A stretch of DNA of 64,000 nt from Marinobacter sp. ELB17 (GCF_000169375.1 NZ_AAXY01000010.1:62001-126000), one strand, 5' to 3'. Shown: positions 27,721 to 38,087, counted from the first letter of the stretch. Numbers and translations are program-made. Notes: generated from the letters alone by a model not told the origin.

Positions 27721-30023
27721 GGTTTGTGCTGATCCTCCGCCTTCAGTTTAATCATTGAAAGCACACCCAGAGCGGCAAGAGACAAAACAAAGATTTCGCC
27801 CAGAGTGTCCAGCGCCCGGAAGTCCACCAGAATGACGTTTACGATGTTGCGGCCGTAGGCAAGCGTTGCGCTGTTTTCGATGTAATAACTCGAAATGCTC
27901 TCGAAGTACTGCACGTCCAGCGCCGCAAGAATCACCAGGGTCATAACTATGCCAGCAAAAATCGCAACCGCAAGATCGCGATAACGCTCAAACGGGGACG
28001 ACAGGTTGCCAAATTCAGGCAGTTTGAACAGCACCAGCACCAGCAGGATCACTGTCAACGTCTCGACCAGCAGCTGGGTGATGCCCAGATCCGGCGCGCT
28101 GAACAAAATGAACGTGAGTGCAACACCGAAGCCAAGCACGCCCATAGATGCAACAGAGCCAAGGCGTGAATGGGTCGTGCTGGAGAAAGTCGCGGCCGCC
28201 ACCAATAACAGCGCAATGCCCCACTCATAAAAGTGACTGTCAGCAAGGTCCAGTGTCAGATTGATACCGTGCTGAGTCAGCAGCGTGTAGCCGGTTAAAC
28301 CGAAGGTCACGGCAACCAGAATCAGCAGGTACAGCCCAAGCACGCCGTTCTGAAGTATCCGGGTTTGCCAAGCGGCGATGATGGTGATGCCATCCATAAA
28401 TTTGAAATACCCAGCCTCCGGGCCAAATCGTGCGGCTGACGCATTGATCGCAGCAAGAGGGGATCGGAGCCGATTCCAGCTGGCCAGCAGGCCCGACCCC
28501 AGAAGCAGACTAATGACCGACAGCATCAGGGGTTTGTTGACGCCATGCCAGAGTGCCAATTTGGTTTCGACGGCGGCCCCATTGACGCTTCCTATCGCTG
28601 TCTGCAGTAATGCAGCTTCGGGAAGAAAAGGCACCAGTCCAAACACCAGGGCAGTCACCGATAGCACCGCCGGGCCAATCAGCATGCCAAAGGGCGCTTC
28701 ATGGGGCTTTTTCGGTGTGTTGCCGCTTTGCCCGAAGAACGGTTTGATCGCAACCAACCCGGCCACGCCCACAAGCAGCATCGCCGCCAGGACCATTGTT
28801 ATGGTTAGGCTGGCCGACCAAATTGGCGATTCAAGCAGAGATTCAAACAGCAATTCCTTGGCGATAAAGCCGAACAGCGGTGGCAGCCCTGCCAGAGAAA
28901 GAGCGGCGAGGCAGGCAATTACCGCCGTAACCGGCATGGCCTTTCGCAGCCCGCCCATGACGGTGATGTCTTTGGTGCCAGTCTCGTGATCCAATGCCCC
29001 GGCGATCATGAACAGAGCGCCCTTATAAAGCGAGTGTGCCACCAAAAAGCAGACAAAGGCGGTCAGGGCCAGCTCAGTGCCCACTCCGAGCAACATGGTC
29101 AGGGTGCCCAGCGCCATTATGGTGGAATAGGCCAATACCTTCTTAATACCGGTGCTACTGAAAGCAAGATAGGCCCCGGTCAGCATAGTAGCGGCGCCGA
29201 AAAGCATGAGCGCCTGGCTCCATAGCTCACCTTGTCCAAGTGAGGGGTTCAGTCGCGCCATCAGGTAAATGCCCGCCTTGACCATGGTAGCCGAATGCAG
29301 AAACGCGGAAACCGGCGTGGGCGCGGCCATGGCGTTGGGAAGCCAGAAATGGAAGGGCACCTGGGCTGATTTGGTAAACGTGCCTGCCAGGATGCAAATA
29401 ACCGCTGCGGTGTAAAACGCGTGCTCGTGCAGCGCCATGTCTGACGACAAGATTTCAGACAGCGAATAACTGCCGCTCATGATGGCCAGCAGAATCAGGC
29501 CCGCCATCAGTGCCAGGCCACCGGCAACCGTTACGAAAAGACCTTGCAGGGCAGACTTTCGGGCTTCCATGTCTTCGTGATTAAAGCCAATCAACAGGTA
29601 GGACGTAATGCTGGTCAACTCCCAGAACACGAAGAGCGTTACAAGATTGTCTGAAAGCACCAGACCGAACATCGACGCCATAAAAGACAGCATTAACACG
29701 AAGAATCGGGCCAGATATTTGTGTCCAGCAAGGTAAGAGCCAGAATAAATGAGGATAAACGTGCCGATGCCGCTGATCAGCAATGCAAAAACGAGGGAGA
29801 GCCCATCCACCAGGAAATTCAGCGTAATATCCAGGCCAGGCAACCAGGCATATTCGATAAGCAGTGAACCATTCGCCTGGACGGCTGGAATCAGGCTGGC
29901 AAAGTAGACCGTAAGGCTGGCTGGCAGGAAGGCGAGCGCCCAACCAATGTATTTCCCGGTTATCCGGTGCAGCGCCGGAACGGCCATCGCAAGTAAAAAT
30001 CCTGATAATACAGCCAGTAACAT
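27717..30023 (-). CDS. mrpA: Mrp Na+/H+ antiporter subunit A
   Basis: A 768-residue NuoL-like subunit, the largest of the antiporter. The first ~480 residues form the proton-antiporter module (FVFWELTSITSYLLIGFN, AQVPFHFWLPNAMAAPTPVS, KVLAYSTIMALGTLTMLLGV). The C-terminal part (from ~600) is the MrpA-specific domain with APDLGITQLLVETLTVILLV and FRALDTLGEIFVLSLAALGV. The full A-G set exchanges Na+ for H+ and supports pH and salt homeostasis. It lies 183 bases downstream of putR on the same strand and probably has its own promoter. Confidence 0.95.
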   Translation of the reverse strand: MLLAVLSGFLLAMAVPALHRITGKYIGWALAFLPASLTVYFASLIPAVQANGSLLIEYAWLPGLDITLNFLVDGLSLVFALLISGIGTFILIYSGSYLAGHKYLARFFVLMLSFMASMFGLVLSDNLVTLFVFWELTSITSYLLIGFNHEDMEARKSALQGLFVTVAGGLALMAGLILLAIMSGSYSLSEILSSDMALHEHAFYTAAVICILAGTFTKSAQVPFHFWLPNAMAAPTPVSAFLHSATMVKAGIYLMARLNPSLGQGELWSQALMLFGAATMLTGAYLAFSSTGIKKVLAYSTIMALGTLTMLLGVGTELALTAFVCFLVAHSLYKGALFMIAGALDHETGTKDITVMGGLRKAMPVTAVIACLAALSLAGLPPLFGFIAKELLFESLLESPIWSASLTITMVLAAMLLVGVAGLVAIKPFFGQSGNTPKKPHEAPFGMLIGPAVLSVTALVFGLVPFLPEAALLQTAIGSVNGAAVETKLALWHGVNKPLMLSVISLLLGSGLLASWNRLRSPLAAINASAARFGPEAGYFKFMDGITIIAAWQTRILQNGVLGLYLLILVAVTFGLTGYTLLTQHGINLTLDLADSHFYEWGIALLLVAAATFSSTTHSRLGSVASMGVLGFGVALTFILFSAPDLGITQLLVETLTVILLVLVLFKLPEFGNLSSPFERYRDLAVAIFAGIVMTLVILAALDVQYFESISSYYIENSATLAYGRNIVNVILVDFRALDTLGEIFVLSLAALGVLSMIKLKAEDQHKP

Positions 30024-30206
30024 AACGTAATCGCGCTCCAGTCAGGTCCTTTGGAATAATTAGGTTACTGCCAGTAAGGAACCAACCTATAAACGTTAAT
30101 TATCGCTTCCTTCTCAATAACTTGGGAGATTATCCGACAACTTGGTTAAAGGCAAGAGAGCTCGTAGGCGTGCGCTCCTATCCTCGGTTTCGTTCAGGTT
30201 TACGTT

Positions 30207-30662
30207 CTAGACCCCCACGTCTTTGACGTTCTCCATCACCACAAAGGTGCTGGTTTGTAAAACGTGGGGCAAGGCTGAAATCTGTTCACCGAGAACTTGC
30301 CGGTATTCAGCCATGTTGCGGGTGCGGACTTTGAGCAGATAATCGAAGTTACCGGCAATCATGTGGCACTGCTCAACGGCGGAGATCTGGATGACTGCCT
30401 CGTTGAACGCGTTGAGAGCGTGGCTGTTGGTGTCGCTCAGTTTTACCTCCGTAAACGCGATGTGGCTTTGTTGCAATTTGGTGTGATTAACCAGTGCTGT
30501 GTAACCGGTAATGTATCCCTGTTCTTCTAACCGCCGCATACGGACCTGACAGGGCGTTTTGGACAGTCCAACCCGGGACGCCAGCTCGGTGACGGTGACT
30601 CGAGCGTTCTTCTGCAGTTCGCGAATAATTGAGTGATCAATCCGGTCCAGTTCCACGATCAT
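30207..30662 (-). CDS. putR: Lrp/AsnC-family regulator, probable PutR
   Basis: A 151-residue Lrp-type regulator: N-terminal helix-turn-helix (VTVTELASRVGLSKTPCQVR, residues ~20-40) and a C-terminal RAM domain with CHMIAGNFDYLLKVRTRNMA. It is divergent from putA, which here lacks its own DNA-binding domain, so it is the likely proline-responsive activator of putA. The frame is open for 40 codons upstream, but ATG 30662 has an AGGAGA box and gives the usual family length. Confidence 0.88.
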   Translation of the reverse strand: MIVELDRIDHSIIRELQKNARVTVTELASRVGLSKTPCQVRMRRLEEQGYITGYTALVNHTKLQQSHIAFTEVKLSDTNSHALNAFNEAVIQISAVEQCHMIAGNFDYLLKVRTRNMAEYRQVLGEQISALPHVLQTSTFVVMENVKDVGV

Positions 30663-31033
30663 TATCTCCTGCTGGGTGTGCACCGGTCTGTTTGAACTTT
30701 TCCGTATTTCATACGTAAAATGTGGTCGGCGTTCGAAACTTAGTTGCCTAAGTTTTAATTTTGCGTCCATCGGCTTCTGCAAAGCATCGATACTGAGGCT
30801 ACGCTTAAAATTTAAAAGCGTGCGGTAATCAGGGTAAAGCGTGGTACTTACGTGTTTGGATCTGGGAGTTTAGCCTATTTAGCCGTGCTGTCTCAGAGTT
30901 TCTACCATTTTTTACCTCCAAAAAAAGATAAATTGGCCTGTAAATTCCTTTTTTTCAGTGAAAATTTTTTTGCTGTTCTCGGTAGAATGCCGGATCGGCA
31001 AGTTATACAAACAATGTAGAAGAGGGTACAACC
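30663..31033. promoter_or_regulatory. putR-putA divergent intergenic region
   Basis: 371 AT-rich bases between divergent genes. They should hold both promoters and PutR sites. A near-palindrome GCTTAAAATTTAAAAGC (about 30812-30828) is the best operator-like element, and TAGAAT at about 30983 is a possible -10 for putA. No RNA gene seen. Confidence 0.4.
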
Positions 31034-34000
31034 ATGAGACCGCAGCAATCAGAGAGTCCCGCAGTTGTCGACAGTCGACAGGCGATCCAAGATTATTATC
31101 TTGCGTTCGAGCATGTCGTCGTTCACGAGATGATTGCTGGCGCTCAATTATCGCCGTCCGAGAGCAAGGCCATCTCTGCCAGAGCGTCCGACCTGGTTCG
31201 CGGCGTTCGGAAGAGCGCCAAGCCCACCATCATGGAAAAATTCCTGGCCGAGTACGGGCTGACGACGAAGGAAGGTGTTGCTCTCATGTGTTTGGCTGAG
31301 GCCATGCTGCGTGTGCCGGACGCTACGACTATTAATGACCTGATCGAAGACAAGATCACGTCCGGGTGCTGGGGTGACCATGTGGGCAGGGCCTCTTCCT
31401 CTTTGATAAACACAGCGACCATCGCCCTGCTGATGACCAGCAACCTGCTCAAGGATTCCGAGCGTAAAAACGTGGGCGAAACGCTCCGCAAGCTCCTGAA
31501 GCGCTTGGGTGAACCGGTGATTCGCACGGTGGCAAGCCAAGCCATGAAGGAGATGGGGCGGCAATTCGTTCTGGGGCGCGATATCAAAGAAGCCCAGAAA
31601 GCCAGTGAAGGTTACATGAAAAAGGGCTACACCTACTCTTATGACATGCTGGGAGAAGCGGCCCGCACGGATCACGACGCCCAGCGTTACTACAACGCCT
31701 ACTCTGACGGGATTGACAGCATCGCCAAGCATTGCAGTGGTGACGTTCGCAAAAATCCGGGCATTTCTGTCAAGCTTTCTGCATTGCTTGCACGGTATGA
31801 GTACGGCAACAAAGAGCGGGTTATGAAGGAGCTTGTGCCCAGGGCTATGCGACTGGTCAAAAAAGCGGCCGCCGCTAATATGGGCTTCAATATTGACGCG
31901 GAAGAGCAGGACCGGCTGGAACTCTCAATGGACGTCATTGAGGCGCTGCTGAGTGATCCTGAACTTGCAGGCTGGAATGGCTTCGGCGTATGTGTGCAGG
32001 CTTACGGTAAGCGCGCGCCTTTCATGCTGGACTGGTTGTACGGAATCGCTGAAAAATACGATCGTCGGATCATGGTGCGGCTGGTTAAAGGTGCCTACTG
32101 GGACGCTGAAATCAAGCGTGCCCAAGTCATGGGCCTGGACGGATTCCCTGTGTTTACTCGCAAGGCCTGTAGTGATGTGTCGTTCTTGTCTTGTTCTACC
32201 AAATTGTTGAACATGACGGATCGCATTTACCCTCAGTTCGCGACTCACAACGCGCACTCTGTGTCGGCAATTCTTGAGCTGGCCAGAGTGCGTGGTGAAG
32301 CCAACTACGAGTTTCAGCGCTTGCATGGTATGGGTGAATCTCTGCACGGCCAAGTTATGGGTGACAGCGGCGTACCTTGTCGGATCTATGCGCCGGTAGG
32401 CCCCCATCACGAACTGCTGGCGTATCTGGTTCGTCGTCTGCTGGAGAACGGTGCCAACAGCTCCTTCGTAAACCAAATTGTAGATGAAGATATTCCGCCT
32501 GAAATGATCGCAAAAGATCCGATCGATCTGGTTAAGGAAATGGGCGACGACATTTCCAGCAAGGCGATTGTGCGTCCAGCCAAAATTTTTGGTGAACATC
32601 GCCGCAACTCCAAAGGCTGGGACCTGACTGATTCGGCCACCATCGAAGCCATTGATCAGGGTCGCGATGCTTACAAAGAGCACCATTGGAAAGGCGGGCC
32701 GCTGATTGCGGGTAAGGTATCGGGCACCGAAGCACAGGTAGTTCGCAACCCGGCCAACCCGGAAGATTTGGTGGGTCATGTTACCCAGGCCAACGAGGCC
32801 GATATCGAAACCGCAATTTCTGCCGCGCAGAAAGGTTTTAAGTCATGGTCTGCCACGCCAGTAGAAGAACGTGCCGCCTGCCTGCGTAAAGTCGCGGATC
32901 TTTATGAAGAGAACACCCTCGAGCTGTTTGCACTGGCCACCCGCGAGGCGGGCAAATCGCTGTCGGACGCCGTCGCTGAAATTCGTGAAGCGGTGGACTT
33001 TGCCCACTATTACGCCAACGAAGGCGTTCGCTATGAAAACAGCGGTGAAGCCATAGGTCCGGTGGTGTGTATCTCACCCTGGAATTTTCCGCTGGCTATC
33101 TTCACCGGTCAGATTCTGGCTAACCTGGTGGCGGGTAACGTCGTTCTGGCCAAGCCAGCCGAGCAAACGTCGCTGCTGGCCGTTCGAGCAGTAGAGCTGA
33201 TGCATAAGGCAGGCATTCCCAAGGATGCGATCCAACTGGTGCCGGGCACCGGTGCCACTGTGGGTGCGGGCCTGACTTCGGATTCTCGTATAGCCGGCGT
33301 CTGTTTTACCGGTTCTACCAATACCGCCAAGGTCATCGACAAGGCCATGGCCGAAAACATGGCACCGGATGCAGTCTTGGTGGCAGAGACCGGCGGCCTG
33401 AACGCGATGATTGTAGATTCCACCGCACTGCCAGAACAGGTCGTTCGTGATGTGCTGGCTTCTTCCTTCCAGAGTGCGGGCCAGCGTTGCTCTGCGCTGC
33501 GGATGTTGTATGTGCAGAAGGACATTGCCGATAGTCTGCTAAAAATGCTGTACGGCGCCATGGAAGAGCTGGGCATTGGTGATCCGTGGCTGTTGTCTAC
33601 AGATGTGGGCCCGGTCATTGATGAACCATCCGCGAAGAAAATCATCGATCACTGCAAGAAGTTCGAGAACAAGAACCAGCTTCTGAAGAAACTGTCAGTG
33701 CCGCACAAAGGCAACTTTGTGTCTCCTGCGGTGATCAAAGTGAACGGTATTGGGGATCTGGAAGAAGAAATCTTCGGCCCCGTTCTGCATGTGGCTACTT
33801 TTGATGCGAAAGATATCGACAAGGTAGTGGATGACATTAATGCAAAGGGCTACGGCCTGACCTTTGGTGTTCACAGCCGGGTAGACAGCCGAATTGATCG
33901 TATCTCCCGTCGCATCAAGGTGGGTAACATCTACGTCAACCGGAATCAGATCGGTGCGGTCGTGGGTTCGCAGCCGTTTGGTGGCGAAGGTTTGTCAGGG

Positions 34001-34663
34001 ACTGGTCCGAAAGCCGGTGGCCCGCAGTATGTGCGTCGGTTTATGAAAGGCGAGACGGTTCAGCGGCCGGCAGAATCGGGCGGCAAGAAAGTGGATGCAA
34101 GAGCGCTGGAGAGCCTGATCGGCAAGCTTGGCAGAATGAACACCCAAGTGCCAAAAGCGCGGGTTGAGGCCATGCAGTCGGTCTTCGACAGTGTTCCGGA
34201 GCCACTTGACGCCCACGAAGAGGTAATGCCGGGGCCAACCGGTGAAAGCAACGTTCTGACCAATCACGCCCGTGGCACGGTGTTATGTCTTGGTCCGGAT
34301 AAAGACACAGCGATTGAGCAGATGATCATGGCCCTGGCTCAGGGCAACAAAGCCGTGGTGGTTGCGCCGGGTGTCAGTGATACCGTAGATCGCGCTGCCA
34401 AGGCTGGTTTGCCGGTGGTTGGTGTGGAAGGCCAGCTGGAGCCAGATGCTCTTGAAACCGTCAAGGGCTTCGAGGCAGTGGTCAGCTGTGGCGAGCACTC
34501 AGTGCTAAAACCGTACCGCCAGGCGCTGAGGAAGCGCGATGGTGCGCTGCTGCCACTCATTACCGAGCATAAACTTGACCAGCGGTACGTGATTGAGCGC
34601 CACCTGTGTATTGACACAACGGCTGCTGGCGGCAATGCCAGCCTGATCGCTGCGTCTGAGTAA
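31034..34663 (+). CDS. putA: Bifunctional proline dehydrogenase / P5C dehydrogenase
   Basis: A 1209-residue PutA that oxidises proline to glutamate in two steps. The FAD proline-dehydrogenase barrel covers about residues 170-480 (RLVKGAYWDAEIKRAQ, FATHNAHSVSAI, YAPVGPHHELLAYLVRRLLE). The P5C dehydrogenase covers about 560-1000, with ISPWNFPLAIFTGQ, Glu785 in VAETGGLNA, and nucleophile Cys819 in SAGQRCSALR. A C-terminal domain of about 190 residues resembles the extra lid domain of type B/C PutA. It lacks the N-terminal ribbon-helix-helix found in E. coli PutA, so it cannot repress itself; the divergent Lrp gene probably takes that role. Confidence 0.97.
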   Translation: MRPQQSESPAVVDSRQAIQDYYLAFEHVVVHEMIAGAQLSPSESKAISARASDLVRGVRKSAKPTIMEKFLAEYGLTTKEGVALMCLAEAMLRVPDATTINDLIEDKITSGCWGDHVGRASSSLINTATIALLMTSNLLKDSERKNVGETLRKLLKRLGEPVIRTVASQAMKEMGRQFVLGRDIKEAQKASEGYMKKGYTYSYDMLGEAARTDHDAQRYYNAYSDGIDSIAKHCSGDVRKNPGISVKLSALLARYEYGNKERVMKELVPRAMRLVKKAAAANMGFNIDAEEQDRLELSMDVIEALLSDPELAGWNGFGVCVQAYGKRAPFMLDWLYGIAEKYDRRIMVRLVKGAYWDAEIKRAQVMGLDGFPVFTRKACSDVSFLSCSTKLLNMTDRIYPQFATHNAHSVSAILELARVRGEANYEFQRLHGMGESLHGQVMGDSGVPCRIYAPVGPHHELLAYLVRRLLENGANSSFVNQIVDEDIPPEMIAKDPIDLVKEMGDDISSKAIVRPAKIFGEHRRNSKGWDLTDSATIEAIDQGRDAYKEHHWKGGPLIAGKVSGTEAQVVRNPANPEDLVGHVTQANEADIETAISAAQKGFKSWSATPVEERAACLRKVADLYEENTLELFALATREAGKSLSDAVAEIREAVDFAHYYANEGVRYENSGEAIGPVVCISPWNFPLAIFTGQILANLVAGNVVLAKPAEQTSLLAVRAVELMHKAGIPKDAIQLVPGTGATVGAGLTSDSRIAGVCFTGSTNTAKVIDKAMAENMAPDAVLVAETGGLNAMIVDSTALPEQVVRDVLASSFQSAGQRCSALRMLYVQKDIADSLLKMLYGAMEELGIGDPWLLSTDVGPVIDEPSAKKIIDHCKKFENKNQLLKKLSVPHKGNFVSPAVIKVNGIGDLEEEIFGPVLHVATFDAKDIDKVVDDINAKGYGLTFGVHSRVDSRIDRISRRIKVGNIYVNRNQIGAVVGSQPFGGEGLSGTGPKAGGPQYVRRFMKGETVQRPAESGGKKVDARALESLIGKLGRMNTQVPKARVEAMQSVFDSVPEPLDAHEEVMPGPTGESNVLTNHARGTVLCLGPDKDTAIEQMIMALAQGNKAVVVAPGVSDTVDRAAKAGLPVVGVEGQLEPDALETVKGFEAVVSCGEHSVLKPYRQALRKRDGALLPLITEHKLDQRYVIERHLCIDTTAAGGNASLIAASE

Positions 34664-34725
34664 GCAATCTCGTCACAAGGCTCGGGTGGCTCTTGGAAGG
34701 GCCCCACGCCCGGCAATGGAAAGAC

Positions 34726-35373
34726 CTAGACCGGCTCCGCTGCGATCTCCCGCAAGGCTTTGGCCAGCGTTTCCGGTTCCTGGGCGCCAGAAATCATATA
34801 TTTGCCATTAATGATATAGGCAGGCACGGCTGAGACCCCAGCTTGCTGGTATTTAGCCTCGTCTTGTCTTACATCATTGGCATACCGGTTTGATGTAAGA
34901 ACCTCTCGGGCTTCAGAACCGCTCAAGCCAATCTGCTCCACGCATTGAACAAGGACGTCCGCCTGGGCGATGTTTTCGGCGCGGCCGAAATAGGCTTCGA
35001 AAAATGCTTGTTTCATCGCCGTCTGCTTGTTGTGCTGCCCAGCCCACTTCACCAATCGATGAGCATCAAAAGTATTGCGGGTATAGCGTTCCTGCAGTTT
35101 CTCGAAATTCAGGCCGAGGCTGTGGGCGACGTCTATCATCTGGGCTTGATTTGCCCTCATTTCGTCTTCGCTGCGCCCATATTTGCGGCTCAGCGCCGGG
35201 AGTATGGGTTCGCCGTCGCCGGATGGGTCCGGGTTGAGCTCGAAAGCGTGCCATTCGATGGCAAAATCCATCTCGTTTTTCAGTTCGTCCATGGCATTTT
35301 CCAGCCGTGCATAGCCAATTGCGCACCACGGGCAGGCGATGTCTGACACAATATCAATCGTTACGTGTTTCAT
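34726..35373 (-). CDS. DsbA-family oxidoreductase (FrnE-like)
   Basis: A 215-residue cytoplasmic thioredoxin-fold protein of the FrnE/2-hydroxychromene isomerase branch, with active site C-P-W-C at residues 14-17 ([16 protein letters not shown]). There is no signal peptide. The C-terminal [20 protein letters not shown] carries the cis-proline loop. The frame extends upstream, but ATG 35373 has GGAGG in front and begins the fold. Likely a disulfide oxidoreductase in stress protection. Divergent from mtgA. Confidence 0.88.
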   Translation of the reverse strand: MKHVTIDIVSDIACPWCAIGYARLENAMDELKNEMDFAIEWHAFELNPDPSGDGEPILPALSRKYGRSEDEMRANQAQMIDVAHSLGLNFEKLQERYTRNTFDAHRLVKWAGQHNKQTAMKQAFFEAYFGRAENIAQADVLVQCVEQIGLSGSEAREVLTSNRYANDVRQDEAKYQQAGVSAVPAYIINGKYMISGAQEPETLAKALREIAAEPV

Positions 35374-35436
35374 GGAAAGTTCCTCCAGTTTCTGTTCAGA
35401 TTCGATTCTGACCCAAAACGGCGTAAAGATAAAATT

Positions 35437-36138
35437 GTGGCCCGACAATCATTGATCCGAAAATTTCTACGCCGCCTTACCGGGTTCCTTGCCGGGTGTG
35501 TGCTGTTTGTGTTGTTGTTGATACTGCTGTTCCGGTTCGTGAATCCGCCGACTTCTACGTTTGTGTTGGCTTATCTGGTGACAAATACAAACCCTGAGCT
35601 TCAGCAAAAGTGGGTGGCGCTATCGGATATTTCCCCGTGGATGCCGCTGGCTGTGGTTGCCAGCGAAGATCAGCGATTCCCTGAACATCATGGGGTCGAT
35701 TTTGCAGCTATCCGCAAAGCCGTTTCAGAATACAAGAAGGGGCAGGGCCTGCGTGGCGCCAGCACGATCACCCAGCAAACCGCTAAAAACCTGTTTCTCT
35801 GGAATGGTCGCAGCTTTGTTCGCAAGGCTCTGGAGGCTGGCTTGGCCATGGCCATTGATGCACTTTGGCCGAAGCGCAGAATCCTTGAGGTTTATCTGAA
35901 TATTGCGGAATTTGGCCGCGGGGTTTACGGCGTGGAAGCGGCCAGCAGGCGGTATTTCGGTATTCCAGCCAGCCAGTTGTCGCAAACGCAGGCTGCCAGG
36001 CTTGCGGCGGTTCTTCCGAACCCGAAAGTGCTCAGCGCCGCACAACCTTCAGCCTATGTATGGGGTCGGGTTGCGTGGATCCGGGGCCAAATGGAACAGT
36101 TGTCCGGGCTGCAATACCTGCGCGGGCTAGACGATTAA
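35437..36138 (+). CDS. mtgA: Monofunctional peptidoglycan transglycosylase
   Basis: A 233-residue membrane-anchored glycosyltransferase that polymerises lipid II into glycan strands. One N-terminal helix ([19 protein letters not shown]) is followed by the GT51 catalytic domain: [15 protein letters not shown] with the catalytic Glu, [16 protein letters not shown], and [20 protein letters not shown]. The GTG at 35437 is chosen because it gives the usual family length; no clear ribosome site precedes it, and upstream codons from 35365 overlap the start of the neighbouring frnE-like gene. Confidence 0.9.
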   Translation: MARQSLIRKFLRRLTGFLAGCVLFVLLLILLFRFVNPPTSTFVLAYLVTNTNPELQQKWVALSDISPWMPLAVVASEDQRFPEHHGVDFAAIRKAVSEYKKGQGLRGASTITQQTAKNLFLWNGRSFVRKALEAGLAMAIDALWPKRRILEVYLNIAEFGRGVYGVEAASRRYFGIPASQLSQTQAARLAAVLPNPKVLSAAQPSAYVWGRVAWIRGQMEQLSGLQYLRGLDD

Positions 36139-36175
36139 CCAGTACCAGAGCTTCCCTAACGAGGGCCTCAGGTTT

Positions 36176-37435
36176 TTACGAGAGCACCAAACCAGCCTCG
36201 TGATTTATCGCTTCTCTGTGAAGCAACACTCTACCATCCCGAACAGACGCTAAAACCGGATGCTGTCCCAGTAAAACCTCATAAGGCGTCTGTCCCTGAA
36301 GTACAACGCACCGTGCCGGTAGTCCTGTGGCAATGCCATACTCTTTCAAGTTCATGGCGGCTGCACCGTTGTCGGTGATCAGTTCCAGGCAGCGATCGAT
36401 CCGGCTCATGCCCAGCATGTGACAGGCGTGCAATCCCACATCAAGAGTGCGCAGAAGGTTGCCATTGCCCATGGGGTACCAGGGGTCGCGGATGGAGTCC
36501 TGGCCGAAGGCGACTTTCAGGCCGGCGTCCAGCAGTTCGGGGACGCGGGTGATGCCTCGGCGCTTTGGATAGCTGTCGAACCGGCCCTGCAGGTGCAGGT
36601 TTTCTGTGGGCATGCATAGGAACCGCAGGCCGGATTTTTTCAGCAACGGAAACAGCCGGCTGCAGTAAGCGTCGTTGTAGGAGCCCATGGCACAGGTGTG
36701 GCTGGCGGCAACCCGGGAGCCGTAATCCAGCCGCAGGGCTTCGGCGGCGAGCACTTCCAGAAACCGAGACTCGGGATCATCGATTTCGTCACAGTGAACG
36801 TCGACCAGCAGGTCATGTTTGTGGGCGAGCTCCATCAGCCATCGAACGGATTCGGTGCCGTAATCCCGCGTGAACTCGAAGTGGGGAATGCCCCCAACCA
36901 CATCGGCACCAAGGCGAATGGCTTCTTCCATCAGTTCGCGGCCGTTCGGGAAAGACCAGATACCTTCCTGGGGAAAGGCCACAATCTGTAGGTCGACAAA
37001 ACCGGCCACCAGCTCGCGCACCTCCAGCATGGCCTTGAGCGCGGTCAGGTTAGGGTCGGTTACGTCGACATGGGTACGGACATACTGGATGCCGTGGGCC
37101 GCGAACATTTTTAACGTTTGGGTGGCCCGGTTAATGACATCCTGACGGCTCAGGGTAGCCTTGCGTTCGGCCCAGCACTCGATGCCTTCGAACAGGGTGC
37201 CGCTCTGGTTCCAACGGGGCTCGCCTGCGGTCATCGAAGCGTCCAGATGAATGTGAGGTTCCACGAAGGCGGGGGTGACCAGATTGCAGGCGGCATCCAG
37301 TTCGTTGTCTCTGCCCGCCACCGGCTCGGGTTGGACGGTGATTTCGGCGAAACGGCCATTGGCGATGGTGACCCGGTGCAGGCCTTCCCGGCCTTGTAAG
37401 CGGGCGTTTACGATGGCGCTTAATGTTTCCGTCAT
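36176..37435 (-). CDS. codA: Cytosine deaminase (amidohydrolase)
   Basis: A 419-residue metal-dependent deaminase converting cytosine to uracil. Metal ligands appear at His61/His63 (EPHIHLDAS), in VDVHCDEIDD, in ASHTCAMGSY, and at Asp313 (FGQDSIRDPW), numbering exactly as I recall for E. coli CodA; TENLHLQGRFDSYPKRRGI is also conserved. The residue after the catalytic Asp is Ser314, where E. coli has Asp314, a known specificity position, so substrate preference may differ. It follows codB and a PucR-like regulator in one operon. Confidence 0.9.
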   Translation of the reverse strand: MTETLSAIVNARLQGREGLHRVTIANGRFAEITVQPEPVAGRDNELDAACNLVTPAFVEPHIHLDASMTAGEPRWNQSGTLFEGIECWAERKATLSRQDVINRATQTLKMFAAHGIQYVRTHVDVTDPNLTALKAMLEVRELVAGFVDLQIVAFPQEGIWSFPNGRELMEEAIRLGADVVGGIPHFEFTRDYGTESVRWLMELAHKHDLLVDVHCDEIDDPESRFLEVLAAEALRLDYGSRVAASHTCAMGSYNDAYCSRLFPLLKKSGLRFLCMPTENLHLQGRFDSYPKRRGITRVPELLDAGLKVAFGQDSIRDPWYPMGNGNLLRTLDVGLHACHMLGMSRIDRCLELITDNGAAAMNLKEYGIATGLPARCVVLQGQTPYEVLLGQHPVLASVRDGRVLLHREAINHEAGLVLS

Positions 37436-37463
37436 GGTGTCTCCAGGTGATAGCTCGGTGCGG

Positions 37464-38087
37464 TTATGGCTGTAACAGCAGATGAGCCATTAACCGTGTT
37501 TTGAAGTGGTCTGCGGGGTCAGTTCCCCCAGGCAGAGTGTGGCTCAGTTGGTTCATTCGATTGCGCACGGTGTTTCTATGGCAGCCAAGTGTTTGTGCCA
37601 TGGCGCGCTGGTTACCCCGGCACGCAATCCAGGCGTCTAGCAGGTCTGCCGAACCGGCCAGGGTATCGGCATCAAGCCTATACCCGGCGGCCTGTTCGGA
37701 CCAGACGATGGCCCTGCCAACCGTTTCGCTAACGTCCACCATAGGCAAGGAATAGGGCTGCTCAAACAGCGGGATGGCCAGGTCGTCGGCCAGTTTGCAA
37801 AGAGTGTTCGGCAGGTGGCCGATATACGCATCGCCGGTGAGTACCACCAGGCCCGATATAGCGCACTCTTTGCCCTCGTAAAGGCATTCCGCCAGGTTCT
37901 CGGGACTGCGATGCCGGCTGATACCGGTGACAAACACCAGTTCGCCGCCTTTTACCCAGCTTTTGAACGAGCGGTTTTCCGCCACGTAAGGCCAGCGCAC
38001 CGGGTTTTTTGCCGCCGCGCTCCCGCCCCGGAGCCGAATGGCGCCGAGGCCGGGAAGTTTGGGGATTTCGTCGCATCGCAGTGGCAC
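37464..38087 (-). CDS. Short PucR-family regulator of cytosine operon
   Basis: A 207-residue protein with an N-terminal PucR-type sensory domain (KSWVKGGELVFVTGI, GLVVLTGDAYIGHLP, IPLFEQPYSLPMVDV) and a C-terminal helix-turn-helix (GNQRAMAQTLGCHRNTVRNR). It lacks the central domain of full-length PucR/CdaR regulators, so it is a compact version. Start is GTG at 38087, immediately after the codB stop, so it is translated with codB. It probably responds to cytosine or a related base and controls codB-codR-codA. Confidence 0.8.
   Translation of the reverse strand: MPLRCDEIPKLPGLGAIRLRGGSAAAKNPVRWPYVAENRSFKSWVKGGELVFVTGISRHRSPENLAECLYEGKECAISGLVVLTGDAYIGHLPNTLCKLADDLAIPLFEQPYSLPMVDVSETVGRAIVWSEQAAGYRLDADTLAGSADLLDAWIACRGNQRAMAQTLGCHRNTVRNRMNQLSHTLPGGTDPADHFKTRLMAHLLLQP

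Noticed and set aside
31925..32779. Minus-strand frame of 284 codons inside putA
   Set aside because: Antisense shadow of a strongly conserved enzyme; no motifs.
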